The notes beneath the pieces are model-generated. The model saw only the letters and a program-made list of their open reading frames with translations. It searched no databases and had not been told where the DNA came from. 33,265 nt of DNA from Caballeronia arationis (lineage in GTDB: Bacteria > Pseudomonadota > Gammaproteobacteria > Burkholderiales > Burkholderiaceae). Both the position numbers and the translations under genes were made by a program. The stretch lies in assembly GCF_001544975.2 (NCBI RefSeq), contig NZ_FCOG02000069.1, positions 1 through 33,265 on the forward strand. Direction: 5' to 3'. How positions within the stretch are numbered: the stretch's first letter is position 1; each line of letters starts with the position of its first letter. Shown here one piece after another: positions 1 to 9,230 of the stretch.

Positions 1-629
1 AACTGGGAGTTTCGCAACTGCTTATCTGCACCTATCCGCACGCTGCGCTTGGCTTCGCGCGATTCTGCAAGACCGACTCGATATCGGCAGGCGAAGGCGC
101 GAGGATTCATGAGACTCGACAACCACCCTCTGATATTGCGCTCTACGTCATCATCCTCTCGGGCGCCTATCACGGTGCCGAACTGTCCGTGCGCAGTCTA
201 AGCATGTAGTAACCCTAACGACGTAGTGATGGCGTGGCGGTTGTCGATCGCAGCCTATCATGTCTGGGGACGATGGAAGGAAGGATCCATACCTTCCGAG
301 CAAGTTATTGCGTATCTAATTCTTTGGAGCGTTCGGCAAGCGAGAAATGCGTTGAGCAGATTTTCGAAGCAACATCGTCCACGCCGGCGAACCGCTAAGC
401 GCGGCTGACTTTCCTCGTAGACTTTAAGGGACCCTTGGCATGGCGCGGCCTCCTTATTTCGCGTCATTTCGACGATCGATCCATAAGGCGAGAGCTTTCT
501 GCTGTGTGCACCCGCGCTTGGCACACGTCACTTCGACTTCTGCGACCGGCTGTCGCCTAGCCAAGGCGTCGCCTTGACTTCTTGATGTAGCAGGCATGCT
601 GGATTTGTTCGAACCAGATCATTGCAGAC
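1..629. other. Gene-poor left edge, no supported gene
   Basis: I see no convincing gene here. A 60-codon open frame at 226-408 on the + strand begins with a GTG-ATG pair and encodes a basic peptide, but it has no clear ribosome-binding site and resembles no family I know. Codon bias is weak in every frame, unlike the region beyond 6.3 kb. Confidence 0.5.
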
Positions 630-1061
630 ATGCCAATACAGAAACGTTTGTGCCACGCGCATTCCCCGCGACGAGCGAGACCCACCCATATTCGCGGTTC
701 GAGCGAACACACGTCCGAACGCGAACGCACTCTCACGCCCGTGCGTGCAGCGCCCAAGCATTCCCTCCGGCAAGACCTAGCGCGATCGAAAAGTCCGCCT
801 GCCCTCAACGAGCAGTCCCCGACGGTGCAACTGCCCGCTCGGTGCGCGGATGCGGAAATCCGACATCTTGAAGCGGTGATTCGTCACGTCGCTGGTGCTC
901 ATGGCCCGTCTATACCTGCGTACCTGCCTCAGTCCTATTGGCTCATACGGTTAGAGCGAATCGAGCGGAAGACTTGCCTCATTCCAGCTCAGCAGCAACG
1001 CATCAAGGCATTGCGAAGGTTGCTGCTGGAGAGTGAGCCGCATGAGTGTCAGTGCGCGTAG
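630..1061 (+). CDS. Small hypothetical protein
   Basis: This 143-residue open frame is not recognised as a named family. The N-terminal half (about residues 1-70) is Arg/Ser/Pro-rich and looks like poorly constrained or non-coding sequence. The C-terminal part (about 75-140) is more protein-like: it has a predicted helix around residues 77-90, then SYWLIRLERIE, then a second helix rich in Gln, Leu and Arg. The ATG at 630 has no strong Shine-Dalgarno sequence, so the real start may be further in, at a non-ATG codon. It precedes the NERD-like gene by about 200 bp on the same strand. It may be a genuine small accessory gene or a remnant. Confidence 0.35.
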   Translation: MPIQKRLCHAHSPRRARPTHIRGSSEHTSERERTLTPVRAAPKHSLRQDLARSKSPPALNEQSPTVQLPARCADAEIRHLEAVIRHVAGAHGPSIPAYLPQSYWLIRLERIERKTCLIPAQQQRIKALRRLLLESEPHECQCA

Positions 1062-1263
1062 GTTCCCCGGGCGGTGCTTCCTAGCGCAACCTACGCATCT
1101 TCATGTTCGCCTATTTCCGCTCGCGTCACTAAATGATGCCCGGTCGAGCTGCGCCAGTAGACGTGGTCCGGCGGTAGGCGGCCTAACTTGCAGATGAGCT
1201 CGCAAGCGGCGAGCGATGAGCTTCCTTGAAAGTCCATTCTATTAACAAGAGCCGAGGGACAGA

Positions 1264-1923
1264 ATGAAAAAGCACGATCAAGACGGAATGTCGACACACG
1301 ATCTGTTGAATGAGACGAGCTCCGCCGCTGACAATAGTTTCAGCCATTCCCGCAGCACAGAAGCGACCAACGGGGCGGGCAACCCTCAACGCGTGAGCCG
1401 CGCGTTGCTAATGCGCATTGTGCCCATCTTTCAGCGTGCGTGCGATGGCCGGGTGCATCTGCGCCCTGCAATCGAACTCGAACACGCACCGGGCACCAAG
1501 AACCCAACAACGTTGGTTGATTGCCTCGCGATCACGCCGTTTGGGGTCTTCGTCGTGAACCACTTAGACTGGACAGGCCTCGTCAAGCCGTGGACCAACG
1601 AAGATGAACTCGCCGTCGTGGACGACGTCGGCGGCGTGACGGTGCATACGTCGCCGCTGCGTCGAGCGAAGCCGGCCGTGCGGCACTTGCGCTTGCTGCT
1701 ATCTCAACACGAATGTCCGGTCGAGAGTGTCGCCGTTTTCGGCGAAGCGGGCTGCGAGCTGCATCCGACTGTGCCTGATGGCATCTTGACGTTGCCGGAC
1801 TTGCACTACTTCTTGCGAACGAGGTTGAACCGTTTTCGCACAACGCATCGGCGCTATTTGGATGCGGATACCCTCGCTTCGCATATCGACTGGTCTTGCT
1901 CACACAGGCGCTCGCGCCCGTGA
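1264..1923 (+). CDS. NERD-like domain protein, possibly catalytically inactive
   Basis: This 219-residue protein starts at an ATG preceded by a GAGGGA ribosome-binding site. Residues about 50-195 resemble the nuclease-related domain (NERD), a restriction-endonuclease-like fold. A stretch beginning VDCLAITPFGVFVV and ending LDWTG matches the central strand-turn-strand of the family, and a later strand VESVAVFGEAGCEL matches the next conserved block. In typical NERD proteins the central strand carries a Glu-x-Lys pair (a VIEVK-like motif). Here the aligned residues are Asn and Leu (VVNHL), while the preceding Asp is kept. The domain may therefore be inactive or only distantly related. No transmembrane segment or fused helicase/kinase domain is visible. 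The family assignment rests on motif resemblance only. Confidence 0.6.
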   Translation: MKKHDQDGMSTHDLLNETSSAADNSFSHSRSTEATNGAGNPQRVSRALLMRIVPIFQRACDGRVHLRPAIELEHAPGTKNPTTLVDCLAITPFGVFVVNHLDWTGLVKPWTNEDELAVVDDVGGVTVHTSPLRRAKPAVRHLRLLLSQHECPVESVAVFGEAGCELHPTVPDGILTLPDLHYFLRTRLNRFRTTHRRYLDADTLASHIDWSCSHRRSRP

Positions 1924-2616
1924 TATCGCCGCCCGCAGTCGCTGTTTCGTTGTATCGCAGCGCTGCGGCCGTCACGTGAAAACCCGAGTGAATCCTCGAC
2001 TGTTGTGTGCGGCACGGCGTCGGGCCAACCTAGCCGTATAGCCCCCGAACGACAACTGCCGCTCGCGCCACCCGCACTGTGACATCGACATCTGCGATGA
2101 AACTGAAAAGACGGCGTTTTTTCGAAGCTTCCCAGCGCAAAACCTTCCGATGGGCGCTTTATATTAGTTGGACCCACCGCGTATTTACGCATCGATCTAG
2201 CAACGCACGGCTGACGTGCGCGTGCCACTTCTTCTATACCGGCCCTCAGGGAAATCGCTGTACCGGTTCGCAGGCGAGCTCAATGAGCGACCCGCCATCG
2301 TTTTTCATCGTTGTACCCGAGCACTGGTCTTCGAGCCGCGTCGTCCTCCGTGTTCTCGTGCAAGACCAGCGCGGCTTCGTCAGGGACAAAACGCTTTGGC
2401 TCGCACGGACACCGATATCTGCTAGACGGCGACGCCCGCGTACCCGTGGTCGCCGGACGTTGCTCGTCGATCCGTTCTCAGCATCTCGGCGCCACGCCGG
2501 CCCCACTGCGTGACCAGCAATGCGTCGCGCCGTATTCACCGCTGTTCTATTTCACCACCGTAGTCTGGCTTCGGCACATCGCCGAAAGCCGCTACTTTCT
2601 CAGCCAAGGAGGCTTT
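1924..2616. other. Gene-free stretch with possible decayed coding sequence
   Basis: No intact gene is supported between the NERD-like gene and the small membrane protein. From about 2283 one frame reads as plausible protein for some 40 codons (MSDPPSFFIVVPEHW...). Near 2400 the protein-like reading passes to another frame, which continues to the ribosome-binding site of the next gene. This could be a frameshifted remnant, but no family is recognised. Confidence 0.4.
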
Positions 2617-3090
2617 ATGAAAATTGCCGTACTGGAAGTTCGCTATGCGTGCGGGTTGATCTTGACGGACCGCGTTGTCGTTCGGGCATCATCCCGGCTT
2701 ATTCTGCCGCCGCGCTTGACTGCGTTGCTTGCCGAGCTCGAGCGGAGCGAGCGCCGCACGTTGACTAGCGTTACGGTAGACGGCGTCACCTATCGCGTGG
2801 AAGGCACGCCGGAAGCCGAGCTTGTCCTGGGCTCGAGGCTTGGCTTTGCGGAACGTTTGGTCAGGGGGCTGCAGTCTGTCGCATCACCCAATGCCGCTCA
2901 ACGGCGCCTGAACCGGCGCTTTGTCCACATGCTGAGCGCCTTCTCGGTGATCGGCGCGTGCTACCTCGTTCAGTCGACCAAGAACTGGGACACACGCGCG
3001 ATCGTCGAAACAGTGTTGCTCTGCGCCGCATCTGTCGCTCTGTTTGTCACCGGACACCTGTGCTTTGCAGGTGACCACGAATCGACATGA
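2617..3090 (+). CDS. Small hypothetical membrane protein
   Basis: This 157-residue protein starts at an ATG with a perfect AAGGAGG ribosome-binding site at 2606-2612, which decides this start although the frame is open further upstream. Residues 1-75 form a soluble part rich in beta-type sequence (VRYACGLILTDRVVV, then VTVDGVTYRVEG). A basic stretch follows, then two hydrophobic helices near the C-terminus: one at about residues 107-122 (MLSAFSVIGACYLV) and one at about 131-152 (IVETVLLCAASVALFVTGHL). A short cytoplasmic-type domain anchored by a helical hairpin is the likely topology. I do not recognise the family. It lies in the sparse accessory region with no obvious partner. Confidence 0.6.
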   Translation: MKIAVLEVRYACGLILTDRVVVRASSRLILPPRLTALLAELERSERRTLTSVTVDGVTYRVEGTPEAELVLGSRLGFAERLVRGLQSVASPNAAQRRLNRRFVHMLSAFSVIGACYLVQSTKNWDTRAIVETVLLCAASVALFVTGHLCFAGDHEST

Positions 3091-3944
3091 TTGCGCATCG
3101 AGAACGTTGCCTCTATTGGCTCGGTTCGGCGTTGAATCCGGCCATCTGGTCGATGCCAAACCAGTGTCCGCGCTGAAAGACGTTGATCGTGCAAACCGCG
3201 CCGGCTGGCGTGGTTTGCACAAAACATCAATTGACGAGCGGCTGTGGCCAACTAGCGTGTTCACTCGTCTGGGCACTCGCTCATATCCGCTTACTGCGCG
3301 CACGGCGTATTCGCGTCCTCGCCCGCGTTGGCAGAAGGGCCCTCCTCAAGCGGATAGTCTTTCGACACCTCGACCTTTGGGACGCTGCCGCGCCGTGGGC
3401 ACTTGGCCGACGCGACGCCTTTTGTTGGTGCCATTACTTCCTTGATCGCGCGTCGGCGAGGCGAGTCAGTCAACGCCGCAGTCACTTACGCTTGTGTGGC
3501 CGACGGGAAGGATGGATAGAAAACTCCAAGCAGTTCGACTTTCGAGAGCGAATGCACGCCCGGTACCGGAGACATCATATCGTCGTTGTTGAAAAAGGGG
3601 CATGCGCATGTTGCGTGTGTAACTGCCACCCTGATGACCGGCAAGGATATCGGAGCCGCGCAGCCGTGAGCCGACGCCTATCGTGACAGTCAGTATCGCG
3701 CGGAGAAGAAAAGCGCAAGGCTTGGAGCATATCTTTTCAAGGTTGATAGGCAAATCTCGCCGTCGCCTCCTCGCCGGCGACTTCTCCTACCCTGAAAGTC
3801 GTTCAGAGGAGCGCCTCGTGGTGCGCATGGTTTTTGAGACCCAATTGCCTCGCGCCGGAGCAAACACATTTGGATAAGAGATTGAGGGTTTGGTCAAGTG
3901 GTCCCGATAGTCAAAGCCGCGCAAACAAAAAAGGAGGGAAGGAG
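3091..3944. other. Gene-free stretch
   Basis: Several overlapping open frames exist on both strands, but none has a good ribosome-binding site, a recognisable domain or consistent codon bias. I see no repeat, hairpin or RNA gene here that I can support. The last bases carry the strong ribosome-binding site of the pseudogene that follows. Confidence 0.45.
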
Positions 3945-4966
3945 ATGGCTGCAAAGATGTGGGTAGCCGCAACAGTGGACGGACAAGAAGTCTCTGCCGA
4001 GACGATCGAATTTCTTCCCGTGGCTCCGTCGTTGAGATGTATGTATTGCGGTACGCCTGTGAGCTACGTTCCGCAGCACGCACGCGAAAGTAGAGGAAGG
4101 ACCTACCTTGTCAAGGCATATTTCCGCTTGCTTCCGAACGCGGCGCATAACGAGCGCTGAATGTTCAACGTCGAGGAGCAACTCAAAGTCATCGCTCGTC
4201 GTTCGCTTGGTCTATTGCAAGCCCTCGAACGAGGCCGATATCGTTTTCGCCTCCTTGCGATTGATGATATGCGTAATTTCGACATTCGTCTAACTCTAAC
4301 TCGTTCAGCGATTTTTCGCGAAGTAGAAAAGGCGGGAAGAAGCGACGGCGCGTTTTTTTAAGCGACTCTCGCTGTTTCCTGTCGGCCTACATCAATGCGG
4401 CTAAGCGTGTTATTCAATTGCGCGCGTTGTGCTCGAGCAATCTCTTTCTTCGAGACCGTCTAGAATTCGTCTTCAATGGGATGTCGGTGAATTGGGCAGA
4501 CTTCTATTACGAAGAAGAGCGGTTCCTCGCGGCTTATCGTTGGCTAGTTCAGACTGCGGCCTCTTTTCCCATCGCCCTTGTGGGCCGAGTGTCTAACGTT
4601 GAGACCATAGAAACTCATGGGCGTTTGCTGTATGTTTTGAACTTCGAGCCGTCATCGACGCAGTCATATGCTCTTGACTCGAAGGTAGGAGAGCGCACTT
4701 GCGCCACGGTATGGACCAGTCAACCTAATTGGTTGTATCCGCTAAAGCGAAACGATACGGTGCTTGTTTTCGGCCATTGGCGGCATGCAACAGCGCATAC
4801 TTTTACCTCGCCGTGCACGAAACGACGACACAAAGTTTCGAAAGTATCTCGATCGTCAGTTGTCGATATGGTTACACATCAAGTCGCAGATCGCACGGCT
4901 AGCGAGGTAGTGCGCGATGAAGTTGCCGCTGGCATCTGGATGCTATCGGCGGGATCATGGCTGTAA
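3945..4966 (+). pseudogene. Broken gene for a CxxC/HxxxC hypothetical protein
   Basis: The start ATG follows a very strong AAGGAGGGAAGGAG ribosome-binding region. The first 71 codons end at TGA (4158-4160). The same frame then continues without a gap as fluent protein (MFNVEEQLKVIARR...) to a stop at 4359-4361, directly after a run of seven T (4353-4359). Adding one T joins this to the next frame, which is open through LSAYINAAKRVIQL to 4966. Repaired this way the gene has 341 codons. The N-terminal part carries CMYC, later YFRLLPNAAHNER, and the TGA sits where a Cys would complete a CxxC...HxxxC zinc-binding-like pattern. I do not recognise the family by name; function is unknown. Two separate lesions make this a pseudogene unless one or both are sequencing errors. 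Confidence 0.72.
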
Positions 4967-6162
4967 GTTGGTTTGATTAATAAACTGTCGCGGCTCGTAT
5001 CCGTGACGTTGACGGATCCGTTCCTGTGGCGCATTCCAATCGCGCCGACACCAACTCCGCACTGAAGGGGGTTATTTGTTGACTGCAATTGACCACCCAC
5101 CGGATCAGTTGCGCGATGACGAGGGCTTGTCGATTGATAAGTCGGTTGGTGGAACCGCACCTCATAGGAATGCAGCGCTGGAATTGTGGCATCTGCTATT
5201 ACCGGTGACGTGAGCAATATCTGTCGGCCGAGACGAATCCGAGGGGATATGTAATAAGCGTCCGCGCGGACGTATCCTCAGTCACTGCTTGTTTTCGTTG
5301 AAGGCTCGCAGCCATAACAGGCGCGTGTTCGGTAGCACTCAGTGTCCGCTGGCGTCGAGGAGGGTAGCGGCCTCGCCCAAGCGCGTCAATAGATCGGCGC
5401 TGTACTCTTTTTCTAAACGGTGAATTTGTGTGCGGGGGGGAGTGTGCAAAGTTGGGGAAGCTGTTTGCTCGTGCTTCCACGATTGCACGCGTGCATTGAT
5501 GTAGTGCAATATTCGCAAGTGTGGCGGAGCGGATCTCGCTGATCTTGCGTCATTAGGCGCTGGACTGAAGCCAGGTCGGTAGATTCCCCGCTATTCTCTT
5601 CTTGCTTTAAGCCAAGCGTTCAAACGGTGACATAATAAAGAGGTTATTGGGGAATTGAGAAAACGGCCCCACCTAGATAGCAAAACAGCCGTAGTTAATC
5701 GCGTTGAACAGAAACAGTCAGTTCTTCCACCGGAATAATGAGGTGGGACTAAGCCATTATGCGCTTCTCTGTGCAATCGATGCCTGATGCGCTCGAAAAC
5801 TAGATAGAGGGGAGTCGGTAAGCACGTTGAGAGGTTGCTTCCGCGTAAAGCCGCTCTCCGCGCCAGTTGAACCGCCGGATGAGTGCATTTTCCGAAACTT
5901 CCTGCTTTTCTTCATCCGCGCCGCTAGACGCACGTCCTTCGTTTCACATGATGTCCCAGCCGCGGCGATCGCTTCTGGCCGTCGAGCGGAAGTCCGTGCG
6001 TTAGTCTGATGTCTCAAAAGGGCAATCGCGGCTTGTCACGATTCTAAGCGCTCGTCTGAGGTAGAGCTCGGCGATCTCGAGCAACGCCTGGAGACATGCG
6101 CGAAATGGAATATCACGCGGATTCTCACGCCGTCTTTTGCGGCGACCACTTATCGCGTCGGC
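4967..6162. other. Gene-free stretch, possible mobile-element debris
   Basis: No open frame here has a convincing start, domain or codon bias. Around 5623-5680 the sequence (including TTATTGGGGAATTGAGAAAA) is locally A+T-rich, and an inverted heptamer CCCACCT / AGGTGGG lies at 5668-5674 and 5741-5747. This might be the remnant of an insertion-sequence end, but I cannot find a transposase or a matching second end. The stretch ends where the O-antigen-type operon begins. Confidence 0.4.
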
Positions 6163-7116
6163 ATGAACCCTCTAATTGTTTGCTACGAGCGGTTCATTTC
6201 AGCGAAAATGTCGGCTTTCGTCGTCCAAGCAACGACCGCGGCAAGCCCAGAAATTCCGTCTTCAAGGATGCAGTTGAACCCCCAATCCGTCAACGCAAGC
6301 TCAGCTCGATTGATAAGCGTATCTCTCGTCGTCTACCGGCCGCATCGTGCGATGCTGGAGCGTACGTTGCATACGCTCGACACTGCGCTGGATCGCTTCC
6401 TAAAGTCGAATCAAGCCACGTCCGCGCCGCTGTACCTCATCAACAACGGAACCGATGAACGCATCGACTGGTCGCAGCTCACCAACGAAGCCCGGCTGCA
6501 AACGAACGTCATCGAAGGCCAGGGCAACGTCGGCTACGGCCGAGGCCACAATCTCGCCATCGATCGCACATCGAGCCGCTACCACCTGATCCTAAACCCG
6601 GACATCGAACTGGAAAGCGACGCGCTCGTTCAAGCAATCGCCTTCATGGACGCGCACCCCGAAGTCGGTGTCCTTTCCCCGCTGATTCTCGAAGACGACG
6701 GCAGCCAGCAATTCCTCTGCCGCCGCTATCCGACCGTCTTCGACCTCTTCGTCCGCGGCTTCCTCCCGCGAAGCCTGAGAACGCCATTCAAAGCGCGCCT
6801 GGCAAGATACGAAATGCGCGACGTCATCGACGATACAAACGTCCTCTGGGACCCACCTATCGTCAGCGGCTGTTTCATGCTGTTCCGCACCGAAGTGTTG
6901 AAAAAACTCAACGGCTTCGACCCGCGCTATTTCCTCTACTTCGAGGACTACGACCTGAGCCTGCGCACGCACGACGTCGCCCGCGTCGCCTATGTGCCCT
7001 CCGTGCGCGTGCTGCATCACGGCGGCGACGCCGCGAAGAAAGGCTGGACGCACATCAGGCTGTTCATCACGTCCGCGTTCAGGTTCTTCAACCGCTTCGG
7101 CTGGAAGTGGCTATGA
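6163..7116 (+). CDS. GT2-family glycosyltransferase (surface glycan)
   Basis: This is a cytoplasmic GT-A fold glycosyltransferase related to rhamnosyl-type GT2 enzymes, expected to add a sugar from a nucleotide donor to a lipid-linked glycan. The domain starts near residue 46 (ISVSLVVYRP). The nucleotide-binding region includes GNVGYGRGHN, the DxD-type motif is in LILNPDIEL, and the acceptor-side motif is SGCFMLFR followed by FDPRYFLYFEDYDLSLR. A basic tail follows. No start is backed by a good ribosome-binding site: ATG codons at 6163, 6208 and 6268 are all possible, and the first 40 residues have different composition from the rest. The stop overlaps the next start by four bases (ATGA), so the two genes are probably translationally coupled. 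Donor and acceptor are unknown. Confidence 0.85.
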   Translation: MNPLIVCYERFISAKMSAFVVQATTAASPEIPSSRMQLNPQSVNASSARLISVSLVVYRPHRAMLERTLHTLDTALDRFLKSNQATSAPLYLINNGTDERIDWSQLTNEARLQTNVIEGQGNVGYGRGHNLAIDRTSSRYHLILNPDIELESDALVQAIAFMDAHPEVGVLSPLILEDDGSQQFLCRRYPTVFDLFVRGFLPRSLRTPFKARLARYEMRDVIDDTNVLWDPPIVSGCFMLFRTEVLKKLNGFDPRYFLYFEDYDLSLRTHDVARVAYVPSVRVLHHGGDAAKKGWTHIRLFITSAFRFFNRFGWKWL

Positions 7117-8087
7117 GCGCGCGTATCGCCATCACCGGCGCGAACGGATTCGTTGGCCGGGCGCTCGCCCGCATGCTGCTCGCGCAGGGCCGCGCGGTCA
7201 CGGGCGTCGTGCGCGGCGACGCGGCTTGCTATCCGGGCGTCGACACGCATTCCATCGCGTCGATCGAATCCATCTCGCCGGAAGCCTTCGCGGAAGCGCA
7301 AGCGGTGATTCACCTTGCCGCGCGCGTGCACGTTATGAATGACGCATCCGCCGATCCGCTTGCGGCTTTTCGCGCCACCAACGTCGAAGGCACGCTCAGA
7401 GCCGCCGAAGCCGCCGCCCGCGCAGGCGCGACGCGTTTTGTCTACGTCAGCAGCATCAAGGCGCTGGCCGAACTCGACAACGGCCGGCCGCTCAAGGAAA
7501 CCGACGAGCGACATCCTCCCGACCCCTACGGAATCTCGAAAGCCGAGGCCGAAGTAAAACTGATGGAACTCGGCGCCCGCACCGGACTGGAGATCGTGAT
7601 CGTGCGGCCGCCGCTCGTCTACGGACCAGAGGTGCGGGCGAATTTCCTGAGCCTGATGAGTGCCATCGCGAAGGGCGTTCCGTTGCCGATCGGCGCAGCG
7701 GAGGCCCGCCGGAGCCTTTGCTACGTCGACAACCTCGCAAGCGCGCTGATCGAATGCACGACACATGTACGCGCCGCGGGTCAGATTTTCCACATCACCG
7801 ACGGCGAAGACCCGAGTGTCGCGGATCTCGCGCGCATTCTCGGACGTCATCTGGGACGGCCCGCGCGGCTGTTGCCGGTGCCGATGGGCATGCTGAGACT
7901 GGCGGGGCGCGTAACCGGCAAGTCCGCGCAGATCGACCGTCTGACGGGCAGCCTGCGAGTCGACTCAACGCATATTCGCAATATGTTAGGCTGGTGCCCT
8001 TCCGTTTCGCTCGACGCGGGCCTCGCGGCCACGGCTGCGTGGTTCCGGGCGACGCAACAACGGCCGACGCCGGCTAACGTCCGGTAA
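7113..8087 (+). CDS. wbiG: NAD-dependent sugar epimerase/4-keto reductase, WbiG/WbpV-like
   Basis: This 324-residue extended short-chain dehydrogenase acts on nucleotide sugars. The N-terminal Rossmann motif is TGANGFVGRAL (about residues 7-17), the conserved Ser lies in VYVSSIKAL, and the catalytic Tyr-x3-Lys is in DPYGISKAEAE. The start at 7113 overlaps the upstream stop in ATGA. Neighbouring WbpL-like and WbpM-like genes suggest the WbpV-type job: reducing the 4-keto intermediate made by the dehydratase to a UDP-2-acetamido-2,6-dideoxyhexose (QuiNAc or FucNAc). This is inferred from family and gene order; the C4 stereochemistry cannot be read from the sequence. The gene name follows the wbiG-wbiH-wbiI order of Burkholderia O-antigen clusters. 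Confidence 0.85.
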   Translation: MSARIAITGANGFVGRALARMLLAQGRAVTGVVRGDAACYPGVDTHSIASIESISPEAFAEAQAVIHLAARVHVMNDASADPLAAFRATNVEGTLRAAEAAARAGATRFVYVSSIKALAELDNGRPLKETDERHPPDPYGISKAEAEVKLMELGARTGLEIVIVRPPLVYGPEVRANFLSLMSAIAKGVPLPIGAAEARRSLCYVDNLASALIECTTHVRAAGQIFHITDGEDPSVADLARILGRHLGRPARLLPVPMGMLRLAGRVTGKSAQIDRLTGSLRVDSTHIRNMLGWCPSVSLDAGLAATAAWFRATQQRPTPANVR

Positions 8088-8185
8088 CAACCGAAAAGCG
8101 GCGGTTACACGCAAAACAAGCGCAATCAAGCAAGATCGGCACAGCCGACAGACAAACCACAACGACAACCACGCCTCGCAGGGAA

Positions 8186-9220
8186 ATGACCCGCCCGCTG
8201 TATCCATTCCTAATCGACCATCCGTGGATCTCGGCCGCTTGCGCAGCGGCGCTCGCGCTCATCGCCTGCGCGGCGACTCTTGGCTTTCTGCTGAAAACCG
8301 GCCTCGCCTGGCGACTCGCGACAGATATTCCGAACGATCGTTCGCTTCATGCGCGCCCGACGCCGCGCATCGGCGGCTGGGGAATCGTGCCGGTCGGCGT
8401 CGTCGCGATGTTGATTGTCGCGCCGTCGATCTGGTTCGCGGCGGCGGGCGCTGCATTCCTCGCGGCCGTCTCGCAGATCGATGACCGGCGCGGCCTGCCG
8501 GCGCGCGTGCGCTTTGCGGCGCACCTGCTGGCGGTGGCCGCATTGATCGTGATGAATCCCGCGCCCGTGCCGTGGTGGGCGCTCACGGCGGTCGGTTTCC
8601 TGATGCTGTGGCTCGTCAACCTGTACAACTTCATGGACGGCTCGGACGGCCTCGCGGGCGGGATGGCGCTATTCGGCTTCGGCGGCTACGCGGCGGCGGC
8701 GCTCGCCGGCCCGACGCCGCAAATCGATCTCGGCGTCGCAAGCGCGGCGATCGCGGGCGCGTCCGCCGGATTTCTGCTCTTCAATTTCCATCCGGCGCGG
8801 ATTTTTCTTGGGGATTCGGGGTCAATTCCCATAGGGTTCCTCGCTGGCGCGCTCGGCTACTGGGGCTGGCTCAAGGGCACATGGCCCGTCTGGTTTCCGG
8901 CGCTCGTCTTCGCGCCCTTCATCTGCGACGCCTCGGTCACGTTGCTGCGCCGTCTCGCGCGCGGCGAAAAATTTTGGCAGGCGCATCGCGAGCACTATTA
9001 TCAGCGGATGGTGCGCCTGGGCGTGGGCCACGCGCGCACTGCGATCGCGTGGTATTTGCTGATGCTCGCGGGCATAATGCTTGCAAACCGGGCCTTGGGC
9101 TTTTCTCCGCTAGGGCAATGGTGCGCAGTGGCAGGGTGGGCAATTGTGGTCACGGCAGCGGGAGCCGTCGTCGATGTGTGTTGGCGGCGTCATCAGTCCC
9201 GTCTTTCCGAACAACCTTGA
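8186..9220 (+). CDS. wbiH: Polyprenyl-phosphate sugar-1-phosphate transferase, WecA/WbpL-like
   Basis: This 344-residue integral membrane protein of the MraY/WecA family has about ten hydrophobic helices. It transfers a sugar-1-phosphate (here probably QuiNAc or FucNAc) from UDP-sugar to undecaprenyl phosphate at the inner face of the inner membrane, starting O-antigen-type synthesis. Family motifs are clear: IPNDRSLHARPTPRIGG (about residues 48-64), the Asp-containing NFMDGSDGLAGG (about 147-158), LGDSGSIPIGF (about 208-218), and the His-rich HREHYYQR (about 266-273) thought to define sugar specificity in this family. A GGGAA ribosome-binding site lies just before the ATG. A 98-bp spacer separates it from the epimerase, and only 10 bp from the dehydratase gene. 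Confidence 0.9.
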   Translation: MTRPLYPFLIDHPWISAACAAALALIACAATLGFLLKTGLAWRLATDIPNDRSLHARPTPRIGGWGIVPVGVVAMLIVAPSIWFAAAGAAFLAAVSQIDDRRGLPARVRFAAHLLAVAALIVMNPAPVPWWALTAVGFLMLWLVNLYNFMDGSDGLAGGMALFGFGGYAAAALAGPTPQIDLGVASAAIAGASAGFLLFNFHPARIFLGDSGSIPIGFLAGALGYWGWLKGTWPVWFPALVFAPFICDASVTLLRRLARGEKFWQAHREHYYQRMVRLGVGHARTAIAWYLLMLAGIMLANRALGFSPLGQWCAVAGWAIVVTAAGAVVDVCWRRHQSRLSEQP

Positions 9221-9230
9221 GGTCCACGCG

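Noticed and set aside
226..408. 60-codon + strand frame starting GTG-ATG
   Set aside because: It has no ribosome-binding site, no family resemblance and no coding bias.
517..540. TTGGCAC followed by TTC as a sigma-54 promoter
   Set aside because: The -24 GG is present, but no GC occurs at the required 10-base spacing.
1168..1180. GGCGGTAGG as an ops/JUMPstart (RfaH) element
   Set aside because: It does not match the full GGCGGTAGCGT core and lies upstream of an unrelated small gene, not a polysaccharide operon.
4158..4160. TGA at a predicted Cys position as a selenocysteine codon
   Set aside because: A second independent lesion (frameshift in the T7 run) follows in the same gene, no SECIS-like hairpin was recognised just downstream, and simple gene decay explains both.
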